Assembly: GCA_902589825.1 (NCBI GenBank)
Contig: CACIUL010000004.1
Location: 1 to 64,000, forward strand
Length of the DNA stretch: 64,000 nucleotides
From: an uncultured Verrucomicrobiota bacterium
GTDB taxonomy: Bacteria; Verrucomicrobiota; Verrucomicrobiia; Verrucomicrobiales; DEV007
Direction of reading: 5' to 3'
Shown: positions 52,610 to 62,379 of the stretch, piece by piece
Position numbering within the stretch: the stretch's first letter is position 1
How the letters are laid out: every line of letters begins with the position of its first letter
Notes under the pieces: model-generated
Told to the model about the DNA's origin: nothing
The model's database searches: none
What the model saw: only the letters and a program-made list of their open reading frames with translations
Position numbers and translations under genes: made by a program

Positions 52610-54028
52610 TCAGAGCAGTTCCGGGTAGGTTGGTTTCAAGTCAAGAGCGTCGCCGGATTCTTTTTGCAGCTTGAGCAGTTTAGCGAAGAGTCCCTTCATG
52701 ATTTTTCTGGAACCCTTGTTACTCGAGATGTCCTTCATTTCCTCAGGATCAGCTTCCATGTCGAAGAGGAGTGCCTTTTTGATCTTTGGGAAAAGGAGCA
52801 ACTTGTGCCCATTGGCAGTGACTGAACGTTGAAAATCCACATAGGCACCGTATACGGCATCAAGTCCTCCCTTTTTGTTTTCCCTGAGCATCGGCAACAG
52901 GCTTTGGAACTGGACATGTTCGGGCCTTTCAGCTCCGGCAAGTTCCAGGGAGGTGGCCATGACGTCCTGGAGGTAGATTGGTGAGGAGTTGCGTACGCCG
53001 GCCTTAATCCCGGGTCCCGTAACCATGAACGGGACACGCACACTGTGATCGAACAGGCTTTGTTTGCCGATCAAGCCGTGGTGTCCAACAGACAAGCCGT
53101 GGTCGGCCGTGAAAAAGATGTAGGTGTTTTCCGCCTGTCCGGTCTTCTTCAGGTGGTCCATGATGCGTCCAATCTGTGCATCCATGTGGCTGATGATCGC
53201 ATAATACTCGCGGCGGTTGACCTGCACGGCATGTTTTGTGCGGGGGAAAGGGGCAAGTTTCTCGTCGCGCAGGCCCTTGCCGCACCCGATGGCATCCTTC
53301 CAGGGATATTCAGGCATGAAGCTTTCGGGAATCGCGATTTTCTCGGCCGGATATTTATCCACGTATGATTTCGGCGCCTGGCGCGGGTCATGCGGGGCGT
53401 TAAAGGCAATATACATGAAGAAGGGCTTGTTCTTCTTCTTGGCGTCATTGAGATAGTCGAGGGTATCATCGGCAACCACTTCACTCCAGTGTTTGCCTCC
53501 TGCCCAGAAACCTCCAAACTTCGGGTCGGTGGGGTCCCAGGGATCGGTGCCGTCGGCAAGGGGCCTGTTGTATCCCTCTGGCGTCTGCTTGGGCATGCCA
53601 CCGCGGATGTTTCGTGCGGTTGCGAAGAGGTGGTTGGCGTCTGCCTTGACATGCCATTTACCGGTAAAGTAGGTGCCGTACCCGGCCTTGGCCATCAGCT
53701 GTGGCCAGAGCTTGCCATCCAGTGATTTCTTGAGCTCTTTTTCCGATTTTCTTGCATGCCATACGTATTTTCCCGTGATGAGCATGGTTCGGCTGGCAAC
53801 ACAGACCGCCCCGTGGTAGCCGCCCATGTTGTAGGCGTGGGTAAAGGTGGTTCCACGATTGACCAGTTGATCGAGGTGCGGGGTATGAATTTCAGGATTG
53901 TTCAGGGCCCGGATTGTTTTATAGCACTGGTCATCTGCAAAGATGAACAGGATGTTGGGCTTTTCATTGGCACGTGCTTGGCCAAAGGCGACCAGGATAA
54001 TGGTGAGGATGAAGAGGAATTGATGCAT
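52610..54028 (-). CDS. Secreted sulfatase (formylglycine type)
   Basis: 472 residues from the ATG at 54028, chosen because it begins a signal peptide (HQFLFILTIILVAFGQARA); upstream in-frame codons lack such a feature. Sulfatase motifs: NILFIFADDQCYKTIRA (metal-site Asp pair), CVASRTMLITGKYVWHARKS with the Cys to be turned into formylglycine (CxASR), YFTGKWHV, YIAFNAPHDPRQ, and YIFFTADHGLSVGHHGL. It probably removes sulfate from marine polysaccharides such as fucoidan or carrageenan; sequence alone does not show which. It requires an anaerobic sulfatase-maturating enzyme or FGE elsewhere. It is divergent from the PSD1 gene. Confidence 0.88.
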   Translation of the reverse strand: MHQFLFILTIILVAFGQARANEKPNILFIFADDQCYKTIRALNNPEIHTPHLDQLVNRGTTFTHAYNMGGYHGAVCVASRTMLITGKYVWHARKSEKELKKSLDGKLWPQLMAKAGYGTYFTGKWHVKADANHLFATARNIRGGMPKQTPEGYNRPLADGTDPWDPTDPKFGGFWAGGKHWSEVVADDTLDYLNDAKKKNKPFFMYIAFNAPHDPRQAPKSYVDKYPAEKIAIPESFMPEYPWKDAIGCGKGLRDEKLAPFPRTKHAVQVNRREYYAIISHMDAQIGRIMDHLKKTGQAENTYIFFTADHGLSVGHHGLIGKQSLFDHSVRVPFMVTGPGIKAGVRNSSPIYLQDVMATSLELAGAERPEHVQFQSLLPMLRENKKGGLDAVYGAYVDFQRSVTANGHKLLLFPKIKKALLFDMEADPEEMKDISSNKGSRKIMKGLFAKLLKLQKESGDALDLKPTYPELL

Positions 54029-54288
54029 TGTGATGAATGATACCGTTGTATCAGCTTGTTTGGCGATCCCAAAACTGGAACGATTTGCCACAGGCTGGCA
54101 AAATTGCCATAAATATGGTCCTTCATGTGCTGATTTGCATCAAGCTTTCAAGGAAAAGCGCACTTTATTGAGAATGCGTTGCTGCCCATTTCCAGCAGAT
54201 GAAAAGTGATATCAGTCTCAGGCAAAGCTTGAACATTTTCACGAGAACGGTGAGAATGAACGATTAATGGGAGTGAAACCGTAACATC

Positions 54289-57200
54289 ATGCATCGTCGT
54301 TTTATTATACCTTCATTATTTTTCAGCCTTACGTTTGCTGCGGGCAGCGTGTCCGGTGCCGAGATTGATTTCAACCGTGACATTCGCCCGATCCTGTCGA
54401 GCAATTGTTTCATCTGCCATGGTCCTGATGCTGCGGACCGTAAGGCTGACTTGAGGCTCGATACCCGTGAAGGGGCCGTGAGGCTCAACGACGGTGTCCG
54501 GGCGATCAACCCCGATAAACTTGCCGACAGTGAGTTCTTGCACCGGATTTTATCGGATGATGAGGATGAGGTGATGCCTCCACCGGAGTCACACAAGGTC
54601 CTGAGTGCGGAACAGAAGTCGCTTTTGCGGCAATGGGTTCTCTCCGGCGCAGAATACAGGGATCACTGGGCTTTTGTGCCTCCGGCGAAGGACAATGTCC
54701 CGAACACCGAAAACAAAGGGCGAGTGCACAACCCGATTGATTTATTTATCCTCGATCGCCTTATCAAGTCAGGACTGAAGCAGTCCGGTGAGGCGGATCG
54801 TCGAACACTGATCCGCAGGGTCACCTACGACCTGACAGGACTGCCGCCTTCGCCCGGGGATGTCGAGGCATTCGTCAATGACCAGTCACCGCAAGCCTAT
54901 GAGAAGGTGGTTGACCGCCTGCTTGGCATGGAGCGATACGGTGAGCGGATGGCCCTGGCATGGATGGACGCGGCGCGTTATGGAGACTCCTCGGTCATGC
55001 ACGCCGATGGTCCTCGTGACATGTGGGCCTGGCGTGACTGGGTAATTGATGCCTATAACTCCAACATGCCCTTTGACCGGTTTACCACCGAGCAACTTGC
55101 CGGCGACCTTTTGCCGAATGCAACGATTGCCCAGCGGGTGGCCTCCGGCTTTAACCGCAACCACGCCACCTCGGATGAAGGTGGTGCCTTCGCGGAGGAA
55201 CTGCGGGTTGAATATGTCGTCGACCGTGTCAAGACAACCGCCAATGTCTGGATGGGTCTGACAATGGAGTGTGCCCAGTGTCATGACCACAAGTATGACC
55301 CGATTACTCAGCGAGAGTATTACCAGATGTTTGCTTACTTCAATAATACCACCGACCCGGGCATGCAGTCACGCGGGGGCAACCAGTCGCCGGTGGTCAA
55401 TGTGCCGCCAAGGGAGCAGGTAGCCAAGTTGGCGGAGTTGCGCAAGGGGATTGAGGCCAGCGACAAGAAGATGGATGAATACAAGCGGGGTGCTGTGCCG
55501 GAATACGTCAAGTGGTTGCGCGTGGCGGAGAAGTCCGCCGGCAATGCTTTGCCGGAGCCGCCCGGACTGGCCCATTTCTTTCCCCTTAATGAGCGGGGAG
55601 GAAACCAGGTCAAGGCCAGCGTGGGCGGCGGTGTCGGACAGATCCAGGGCAGGGTATACCCGGCCAAGCGCGGGGAAGATGGCGGGTTGCGCTTTGACGG
55701 CAAGACAGCCGTCACGTTTGGCTCCTGGCCGGCCCGGGAGCGCAACCAGGCCTTTACCTTTGCTGCCTGGCTTAAGGTTCCCGGCAATGGCAATGGCTCG
55801 GTGATTGCCCGTATGGATGTGGGACAGGCCTACCGGGGCTATGATTTCTGGTTCCAGAACCGTGCGGTTGGCACCCATATTGTCAGCAGTTGGCCCGGAA
55901 ACGCCCTCAAGGTGGTTTCCGCCCAGCCCCTTGCCGCCGACAAGTGGCAGCATGTAGCCGTCGTGTATGACGGCTCATCCAAGGCTTCGGGGGTCAAGAT
56001 CTTCATCGATGGCAAACTTGTGGGTAACAAGGTCGAGCAGGATTCACTCAAGGATTCCATCGTGACGCAGACACCCTTTAAAATCGGCAGCCGTTCCAGC
56101 CAGGGCAATTACAACGGGGAAGTTGATGAATTGCGAATCTACAACCGGGCACTTTCCGAGGCGGAGATCCAGCGGCTTGGAGGGGACCCGATCAAGGGCA
56201 TCCTTGCAACCCCGGCTGCAAAACGCACACAGGAGCAGAAGATGGCATTGCTTGAGCACTTTCTTTCTTCCCAGGACCAGGAATACCAGAAACTGGTTTC
56301 AGCACACAGCAAGCTCTTGTCGGAGGAAAGTGCCATCAAGGGTCAAAAGGCCACCAGTGTGATGGTGATGCAGGACCATGCGGCAAACAAAACCCGCAAG
56401 ACCTACATCCTTGATCGTGGTGCCTATGACCAGCCGATCAAGGAAGGACCCGACGCCGTGGTCAATCCCGGGGTTCCTGCTGCACTTCCAAGCCTTGCAG
56501 AAGGGGCTGCCTCCAACCGCCTCGGACTGGCACAGTGGCTCACTTCTGGAAAAAATCCGCTCACTGCCCGGGTGGCGGTAAACCGTTACTGGGCACTGCT
56601 TTTCGGGCGTGGTCTGGTGAAGTCTGTTGATGATCTGGGCAACCAGGGAAGTCCGCCCAGTCACCCGGAGTTGCTTGACTGGCTGGCTGTGGATTTTGTC
56701 GAGAGCGGCTGGAATGTGAAGCGGATGCTCAAGCAGATTGTTCTTTCCGCCACGTATCGGCAGGCTTCCCGTTTCACACCGCAACTGGCCAAGGCCGACC
56801 CGGAGAATATCCTGCTGGCCCGCTCTCCACGGTTCCGTTTGCAGGGGGAGTTTATTCGGGATACGGCATTGGACCTTTCAGGCCTGTTGGTTAAAAAGGT
56901 TGGGGGAGCAAGTGTTAAGCCCTACCAGCCGCCCAACATCTGGAATGAAGTGTCCCTTAATGGTGGCTTGCGCTACAAACGCGACAATGGTGAGAAGCTT
57001 TACCGGCGTTCCATGTATACCTACTGGAAGCGTTCCGCACCCATGCCCAACATGTTGATATTTGATGCTCCCACTCGCGAGAAATGCATGATTCAACGAC
57101 CGATTACCAATACTCCTCTGCAGGCGCTGGTGACCCTGAACGACCCGCAGTTTGTCGAGGCGGCCCGTGCTTTTGCCCAGAGGTTGCTCAAGGAGGGTGG

Positions 57201-57459
57201 CAACGACACGGCATCCAGGATTGACTATGGATTCAAGTTGGCATTGTCCCGCCCGGCAACACAGGCGGAGGTTAAGGTGATTGAGCGTGTCCTTGGTGAT
57301 CAGTTAACCAGGTTCCGGAATGATCCCAATAAGGCTAAGGAGTTTCTCGCTGTTGGTGAGATGGCGCGTGATGAGACGATTGATGCGGTTGACCATGCCG
57401 CCTGGATGGTTGTGGGGCAGCTCCTTCTTAATATGGATGAAACCCTGACACGCGGGTAA
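54289..57459 (+). CDS. PSCyt1-DUF1549-LamG-DUF1553 cytochrome protein
   Basis: 1056 residues with a signal peptide (FFSLTFAAGSVSGA). Order of domains: PSCyt1 (NRDIRPILSSNCFICHGPDA, heme CxxCH near residue 39), DUF1549/PSCyt2 (about 140-355: RRVTYDLTGLPPSPGDVEAF, WMDAARYGDSSVMHADG, ECAQCHDHKYDPITQREYYQM), LamG (about 440-625: AAWLKVPGNGNGSVIA, HVAVVYDGSSKASGVKIFID), and DUF1553/PSD1 (about 745-1020: NRYWALLFGRGLVKSVDDLG, IVLSATYRQASRF). The two heme sites suggest electron transfer in the periplasm. It is followed after 28 bp by a DUF1501 gene, the usual pair. Confidence 0.9.
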   Translation: MHRRFIIPSLFFSLTFAAGSVSGAEIDFNRDIRPILSSNCFICHGPDAADRKADLRLDTREGAVRLNDGVRAINPDKLADSEFLHRILSDDEDEVMPPPESHKVLSAEQKSLLRQWVLSGAEYRDHWAFVPPAKDNVPNTENKGRVHNPIDLFILDRLIKSGLKQSGEADRRTLIRRVTYDLTGLPPSPGDVEAFVNDQSPQAYEKVVDRLLGMERYGERMALAWMDAARYGDSSVMHADGPRDMWAWRDWVIDAYNSNMPFDRFTTEQLAGDLLPNATIAQRVASGFNRNHATSDEGGAFAEELRVEYVVDRVKTTANVWMGLTMECAQCHDHKYDPITQREYYQMFAYFNNTTDPGMQSRGGNQSPVVNVPPREQVAKLAELRKGIEASDKKMDEYKRGAVPEYVKWLRVAEKSAGNALPEPPGLAHFFPLNERGGNQVKASVGGGVGQIQGRVYPAKRGEDGGLRFDGKTAVTFGSWPARERNQAFTFAAWLKVPGNGNGSVIARMDVGQAYRGYDFWFQNRAVGTHIVSSWPGNALKVVSAQPLAADKWQHVAVVYDGSSKASGVKIFIDGKLVGNKVEQDSLKDSIVTQTPFKIGSRSSQGNYNGEVDELRIYNRALSEAEIQRLGGDPIKGILATPAAKRTQEQKMALLEHFLSSQDQEYQKLVSAHSKLLSEESAIKGQKATSVMVMQDHAANKTRKTYILDRGAYDQPIKEGPDAVVNPGVPAALPSLAEGAASNRLGLAQWLTSGKNPLTARVAVNRYWALLFGRGLVKSVDDLGNQGSPPSHPELLDWLAVDFVESGWNVKRMLKQIVLSATYRQASRFTPQLAKADPENILLARSPRFRLQGEFIRDTALDLSGLLVKKVGGASVKPYQPPNIWNEVSLNGGLRYKRDNGEKLYRRSMYTYWKRSAPMPNMLIFDAPTREKCMIQRPITNTPLQALVTLNDPQFVEAARAFAQRLLKEGGNDTASRIDYGFKLALSRPATQAEVKVIERVLGDQLTRFRNDPNKAKEFLAVGEMARDETIDAVDHAAWMVVGQLLLNMDETLTRG

Positions 57460-57487
57460 ATTTTTTTATCATTAAACACCAGAAAAA

Positions 57488-58921
57488 ATGTATCACGATC
57501 CAACACGGCGTCGATTTTTGTTGAATACCGGACACGGCATGGGTGCCGCTGCCCTTAGCAGCCTGTGGGACCCGGGACTCATTGGTTCCGCGCAGGCAGC
57601 AGGAGGATTACCGGGATTTCCGAACTTTGCCCCGAAGGCCAAGCGTGCCATTTATCTGTTTTTTCCGGGAGGTCCCTCGCATATCGACACTTTCGACTAC
57701 AAGCCGGCATTACGCGATATTCATGGCAAGGAATTGCCTGATTCTGTTCGTCAGGGGCAGCGGATCACCGGCATGACCAGTGGCCAGAAGTCCTTTCCCT
57801 GCGTGGCGCCGATGTTTGAGTTTGAGCGCTTTGGCAAGCACGGCACATGGGTCAACAAGGATCTCCTGCCCCATACCGCCAGCATCGTTGATGACATCAC
57901 GATCATCAAGACCATGAATACCGAGGCGGTCAATCATGACCCGGCGATCACCTATATTAACACCGGTGTCCAGCAGCAGGGCAAGCCCAGCATGGGCTCA
58001 TGGCTGAGTTATGGGCTGGGCAGTGTGAATGAGAATATGCCGGCATATATTGTCATGATTTCCCGTGGTCGTGGCCAACTTCAGGCTCTTTATGACAGGC
58101 TTTGGGGAAGTGGATTCCTTCCCTCCAGTCACCAGGGGGTGAAGCTTCGCAGCAATGGTGAGCCGGTCCTGTACCTGAATAATCCTCCTGGAATCGATCG
58201 TGATGCACGTCGCGGGATGCTGGATGGCCTCAAGGAGCTTAACAGTGAGACGTTCAAGAAATTTGCCGACCCGGAAACCCAGTCACGAATTGAGCAATAC
58301 GAGATGGCTTTCCGGATGCAGGCTGAGGTGCCTGAGTTGATGGATATTTCAAAGGAACCCAAGCATGTCAAGGACCTCTACGGACCTGCCGTCGAGAAGC
58401 CAGGAAGCTTTGCGCGCAATTGCCTTTTGGCAAGGCGTATGGCTGAGAAAGGCGTGCGTTTTCAGCAACTCTTTCATCGCGGCTGGGATCAGCACGGGAG
58501 CCTGCCATCCAAACTGCGCCAGCAGTGTGAAGATATCGATCAGCCCTGTGCCGGATTGATCAAGGACTTAAAGGAACGCGGCATGTTTGATGATACCCTT
58601 GTGATCTGCGGCGGCGAGTTCGGCCGGACGATCTACTCGCAGGGAAAACTGACCAAGAATAACCACGGCCGTGACCACCATGGCCGGTGCTTTACCACTT
58701 GGATGGCAGGAGCGGGCGTCAAGCGGGGCTACGAACACGGCAAGACGGATGACCACTGTTACAATATCCTTGAGGATCCCGTTCATATCCGAGACCTGAA
58801 TGCCACCATTCTCAACCAGCTTGGTATTCATCACGAGAAACTCACTTTCCGCTACCAGGGGCTTGACCAGCGTCTCACCGGCGTTGAGGAGGCCAGGGTG
58901 GTTAAGGAGATCCTTGCCTAG
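57488..58921 (+). CDS. Tat-exported DUF1501 protein, partner of the PSD1 protein
   Basis: 477 residues. N-terminal [20 protein letters not shown] is a twin-arginine-like signal. DUF1501 features: [117 protein letters not shown] and [18 protein letters not shown]. It forms the canonical operon with the preceding PSD1 gene (28 bp gap). The pair is typical of Planctomycetes and Verrucomicrobia and is thought to act on extracellular substrates; the chemistry is unproven. Confidence 0.9.
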   Translation: MYHDPTRRRFLLNTGHGMGAAALSSLWDPGLIGSAQAAGGLPGFPNFAPKAKRAIYLFFPGGPSHIDTFDYKPALRDIHGKELPDSVRQGQRITGMTSGQKSFPCVAPMFEFERFGKHGTWVNKDLLPHTASIVDDITIIKTMNTEAVNHDPAITYINTGVQQQGKPSMGSWLSYGLGSVNENMPAYIVMISRGRGQLQALYDRLWGSGFLPSSHQGVKLRSNGEPVLYLNNPPGIDRDARRGMLDGLKELNSETFKKFADPETQSRIEQYEMAFRMQAEVPELMDISKEPKHVKDLYGPAVEKPGSFARNCLLARRMAEKGVRFQQLFHRGWDQHGSLPSKLRQQCEDIDQPCAGLIKDLKERGMFDDTLVICGGEFGRTIYSQGKLTKNNHGRDHHGRCFTTWMAGAGVKRGYEHGKTDDHCYNILEDPVHIRDLNATILNQLGIHHEKLTFRYQGLDQRLTGVEEARVVKEILA

Positions 58922-58990
58922 CGATGATTAGAGGGGCGAAGGCGGAGGTTCAGAAATGAAGGGCGGGTAAGCCCTGATTCAGGTTGCCCG

Positions 58991-59584
58991 TCAAGACGGG
59001 TCATCAGGCTGGACAAGACAGCTTGCCATGCCGGCCCGTTGCGCAGCCTGGATTCCGAGGTGGCTGTCTTCAAAGACCAGGCATTTGCCTGGTGGCACGT
59101 TCATTTGCTCTGCGGCCAGCAGGAAGAGGTCGGGTGCCGGCTTACTGTGCTGCACGTCATCCTGGGTGATGACAATGTCGAACAAGTCGGAAATTTTCAC
59201 CGCTTCCATGGTCCGGATTACCGTTTCCCGGATTCCTCCCGATGCCACCGCAATGGGTCTGCCTTCAGCCGCCTGTTGGCGGGCAAAATTTACGACTGGT
59301 TCATAAGGCTTAACCTTGTCCAGGTTTGCAAAGAAGTAGGCTTCCTGGTCATGAACCACTTGAACAGGGTCCATTTTACACCCATAGCGCTCGTTGAGTA
59401 TTTCCACGGTGTCGTGCATGCCCACGCCGGCGTAAGACTGGGCAATCTCCCGGGTAAACTCGAAGTCTCCGCCGTTTTTCCTGAAGGAATCAATCCAGCC
59501 ATCGAAGTGCACGTGCATGGAAAGTGACAAGGTGCCGTCATGGTCGAAGATAAAGCCTTCGAAGTCGCCTTGGGGAATATCCAT
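58991..59584 (-). CDS. HAD-family phosphatase (beta-phosphoglucomutase-like)
   Basis: 197 residues. HAD motif I is FIFDHDGTLSLS (nucleophile and acid Asp), motif II is in IAVASGG, motif III has Lys in QHSKPAPDLFLLAA, and motif IV is CLVFEDSHLGIQAA. The helical cap between motifs I and II (MHVHFDGWIDSFRKNGGDF) is of subclass IA type, as in beta-phosphoglucomutase and phosphoglycolate phosphatase. Substrate unknown. The gene is divergent from the SenB-like gene with 143 bp between starts. Confidence 0.85.
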   Translation of the reverse strand: MDIPQGDFEGFIFDHDGTLSLSMHVHFDGWIDSFRKNGGDFEFTREIAQSYAGVGMHDTVEILNERYGCKMDPVQVVHDQEAYFFANLDKVKPYEPVVNFARQQAAEGRPIAVASGGIRETVIRTMEAVKISDLFDIVITQDDVQHSKPAPDLFLLAAEQMNVPPGKCLVFEDSHLGIQAAQRAGMASCLVQPDDPS

Positions 59585-59727
59585 TGTTTAACGGGTGATC
59601 TTATGACGTGAATACCGGGGCGGCAAGATGCAGTTATCAGGTTATTCCCGGGACTTTTGCTATCCGGGCAGGGATAATGGAATAATCCTTGGCCCTTCAC
59701 CGTTTCCTTGGTTATCAAATTAATACC

Positions 59728-60678
59728 ATGGATGTCTTTATCGTCTACCCGGAGCAAGCCGGTGTTGTCACCGGTAATTTTTGCTCGGCAGTGCAGTGGG
59801 CAGAAATCCTGATTGCGCTTGGGCACAATGTGGAATCGGGCGGAAGTGCGGCCGGCAAGAATGCAGAATTACTGATCGCTTTAAATGCGGAAAAAATGCA
59901 TCATGAGATTTCCCTTTTCTCACGCAGCAACCCGGGCTCACGAATCGTGGTGATCCTGACCGGGACGGATATTTACCCGACGGTTTCTGACTTGTCCATG
60001 CGCTCTATGGAGATGGCGGACCGTCTGGTGGCCCTGCAGGCAAATGCCTCAAAGGTAATCCCGGATGTATTGCATGAGAAGTTGACGGTCATTGTGCAGT
60101 CCGTAGAGCCTTCATCTATTGCGGGAGCATGGGAAATGGACCCGGAAGCATTCAATGTGGCGCTCGTGGCAAACCTGCGTGCCGTGAAGGATCCGTTCCT
60201 TGCAGCAGTTGCCGCAAGGCAACTGCCAGAACAATCAAGGACATCCATTCGTCATGCGGGATTTCCGCTGGATTGCGGCAGCGATGAGCGCGCAAGGCAG
60301 GAGAGTGCCGACAACCTGCGCTACGAATGGTTGGGAGGATTGACGCCTGCTGAGTCAAGGGCCCTCATCAGCAGCAGCGATGTGTTACTCGTGACTTCCA
60401 GAAACGAGGGGGCAGGGCGGGTAATTGGCGAGGCTGTTGTTGACGGAACTCCCATCATCGCCACCCGGGTCGAGGGGATTACGGGACTTGTCGGGGAGGA
60501 TTATGGGGGGCTTTTTCCTGTCGGCGACGTTTCCGGGCTTACTGCACTGCTTACCCGTGCGGAGAATGACGATGTGTTCCTTGGGGATTTGTCCCGGAGC
60601 TGCCGGGAGCTGGCCCCCCTTTTTGATCCGGGGGCAGAGATGCAGGCCTGGGAGGAATTGGTGACTGCCCTGGCATGA
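59728..60678 (+). CDS. SenB-like selenosugar synthase (TIGR04348-type glycosyltransferase)
   Basis: 316 residues from the ATG at 59728 (a TTG at 59689 would add 13 residues). The GT4-type protein has FIVYPEQAGVVTGNFCSAVQ, WAEILIALGHNVE, AELLIALNAEKM and VVILTGTDIYPTVSD in the N-terminal half, and LRYEWLGGLTPAESRALI, LLVTSRNEGAGRVIGEAV, GTPIIATRVEGI and GLVGEDYGGLFPVGD in the C-terminal half. This order and the LTGTD and SRNEGA motifs match the TIGR04348 group, which includes SenB of the selenoneine pathway; SenB makes a selenosugar from UDP-sugar and selenophosphate. SenA and SenC partners are not in the window, so the end product is uncertain. Confidence 0.75.
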   Translation: MDVFIVYPEQAGVVTGNFCSAVQWAEILIALGHNVESGGSAAGKNAELLIALNAEKMHHEISLFSRSNPGSRIVVILTGTDIYPTVSDLSMRSMEMADRLVALQANASKVIPDVLHEKLTVIVQSVEPSSIAGAWEMDPEAFNVALVANLRAVKDPFLAAVAARQLPEQSRTSIRHAGFPLDCGSDERARQESADNLRYEWLGGLTPAESRALISSSDVLLVTSRNEGAGRVIGEAVVDGTPIIATRVEGITGLVGEDYGGLFPVGDVSGLTALLTRAENDDVFLGDLSRSCRELAPLFDPGAEMQAWEELVTALA

Positions 60679-60692
60679 GGGAGGTTCTGAAG

Positions 60693-61592
60693 TTAAGCGG
60701 AGCAACGTCGCAGGATCTTGCTTGCGCGTTTCTCAATCGAGAGCGCTTTGCGTTCCTTGCCCATGTCGCGCATCAGTGAAGCAAAGTTGGCCACGACGAT
60801 GGAAAATGTCTTGGCATCCTCCGAGAGGTTGGCTTCCAGGATCCGCATGGCAGTCTGGTAGTTCTTGAGTGCCTGTTCATTTTCCCCTAGCTCATGGAGC
60901 ACGGTGGCCAGGTTGCCGTGGGATTGTCCAAGGTCCGGGTGATCGGGATCGCTGACTTCCTTATGGATTTCCAGTGCCTGGTTATACATCTCCCGTGCCT
61001 GGCCATTATAGTTTGATGATTGGTAGAGGGCACCAAGGTTATTATAAACACCTGCAACGTCGACGTTGTTGTTTCCCGAGACCCGCTCCAGAATTTCCAG
61101 GGCCCTGAGATAATGGGTTTCCGCCTGTTCGAAGTTTCCTTCCTCCTTATAGATCATTCCAAGGTTGTTGCACAGGTTGGCCACGTCGAGTTCCGCCGGT
61201 GGATCCATGTTTTCAAAAAGCTCTATGGATTGCTGATAGAGAGGAATGGCTGATTCCGGTAACTGGCTGAAGTCATATACAGCGGCCAGGCTGCACTTTA
61301 AGCGGGCAATCTGGCTGACAGGGATGTCACTTGTCTCAGCCAGTTGCAGGGCTTCCAGGTACAGCCTCTCGGCATCCGGATAATCCCCGCTTTCCCTGCG
61401 CAGGTTGCCGAGCATTTCCAGAGCAGTGATTAAATGCGGGGTCGCCTCAGGATCGGTCTCGACAGTCCGGCGGCCGGTTTCAATTGCCGTTTGCGCACTG
61501 ATGGCTGCTTCTGTGTGCTTTTGCTCATCCTGTAGGGACTGCACACGGTTAAGGAGAACGCTTAATACACTGGGAGGATTTGTATGACTCAT
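60693..61592 (-). CDS. TPR repeat protein (kinesin light chain-like)
   Basis: 299 residues made of tetratricopeptide repeats: GNLRRESGDYPDAERLYLEA, AAVYDFSQLPESAIPLYQQS, LGMIYKEEGNFEQAETHYLR, LGALYQSSNYNGQAREMYNQ, LATVLHELGENEQALKNYQT, plus a C-terminal cap (KERKALSIEKRASKILRR). The 42-residue repeat length and the LG-IY starts resemble TPR_12/kinesin light chain-type repeats. No signal peptide, so it is probably cytoplasmic and acts as a scaffold. It ends 14 bp from the SenB-like gene on the opposite strand (convergent). Partners unknown. Confidence 0.85.
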   Translation of the reverse strand: MSHTNPPSVLSVLLNRVQSLQDEQKHTEAAISAQTAIETGRRTVETDPEATPHLITALEMLGNLRRESGDYPDAERLYLEALQLAETSDIPVSQIARLKCSLAAVYDFSQLPESAIPLYQQSIELFENMDPPAELDVANLCNNLGMIYKEEGNFEQAETHYLRALEILERVSGNNNVDVAGVYNNLGALYQSSNYNGQAREMYNQALEIHKEVSDPDHPDLGQSHGNLATVLHELGENEQALKNYQTAMRILEANLSEDAKTFSIVVANFASLMRDMGKERKALSIEKRASKILRRCSA

Positions 61593-61795
61593 GGGATGGG
61601 GGATTTTTCTGAAGTTCAGACAACTTCTATAACGCTAATCTTTTATTGGCCAATGACCAGATTAATTGCCTTTATTTTCAATAACTAATATCAATTAAAG
61701 ATATTAATTATAATTACCATGCAAAAAAAGAGGAATACTGATGCATTACTTTGTAAAGACGCAGGTTCTGTCATGTCAACCGGTATTGTCCCGGA

Positions 61796-62329
61796 TCAAT
61801 GGCCGATGAGGCGAAATAATTCCGTGCGCGTCTTGGGCAGTCGGTGACCGGCCTGCTCGAGGTTCTTGGCCGGCGTCGCCCCGGGTTCAAGCACACCAAG
61901 CAGTTGCGCCATTTCTTTTTCGTAGTGCAATATGGCCTTTATTTCGGGAAGGTTTTCCTCGAGGTGGTTGAGCGCCCGGTTGAGCAGGTTGTTCAGCGAG
62001 GCGATGGGGCTCTCGGGCTCGGTTACCAGGCTGAGTAGCTGCACAAAATACGTCGCGGCGAGGGTTTGCAGGTAACTTTGTCTCAGGCCGGGGCGTATGG
62101 AATTAAGCGATAGTTCACGCAACGGGTGCAGGTCGGTTTTCCTGCTGCGTGCAATGACGAATTCCGCTTCGCAGAAAAGGTCCAGTTTCCCGGCGAACGG
62201 ACTCTTGGGACGGCGAGCTCCCTTGGCAATGGTCTTGATGATTCCATGCTCCTCGGTGCACCAGTGAATGATCAGGCTGGATTCGGTGAGCGGTGTTCGC
62301 CGGATGATTGTTCCCCTGCATTTTTCCAT
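61796..62329 (-). CDS. recO: DNA repair protein RecO (short form)
   Basis: 177 residues: GTIIRRTPLTESSLIIHWCTEE and IIKTIAKGARRPKSPFAGKL form the N-terminal OB fold, and LDLFCEAEFVIARSRKTDLH with LRELSLNSIRPGLRQSYLQ lead into the helical part (YFVQLLSLVTEPESPIASL, LNNLLNRALNHLEE). RecO loads RecA at gaps by helping RecF/RecR displace SSB. At 177 residues it is shorter than the usual 230-250 and lacks the CxxC zinc site near the C-terminus seen in many RecO proteins. It is divergent from prfB. Confidence 0.83.
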   Translation of the reverse strand: MEKCRGTIIRRTPLTESSLIIHWCTEEHGIIKTIAKGARRPKSPFAGKLDLFCEAEFVIARSRKTDLHPLRELSLNSIRPGLRQSYLQTLAATYFVQLLSLVTEPESPIASLNNLLNRALNHLEENLPEIKAILHYEKEMAQLLGVLEPGATPAKNLEQAGHRLPKTRTELFRLIGH

Positions 62330-62379
62330 ATGGCTTGTGGGTTGCGCGACCTGCCCTTATTGGCTACAATAAACATCTC

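Noticed and set aside
61741-61795. Possible extension of recO beyond its TGA stop
   Set aside because: The codons after the stop do not resemble RecO and no SECIS-like hairpin follows.
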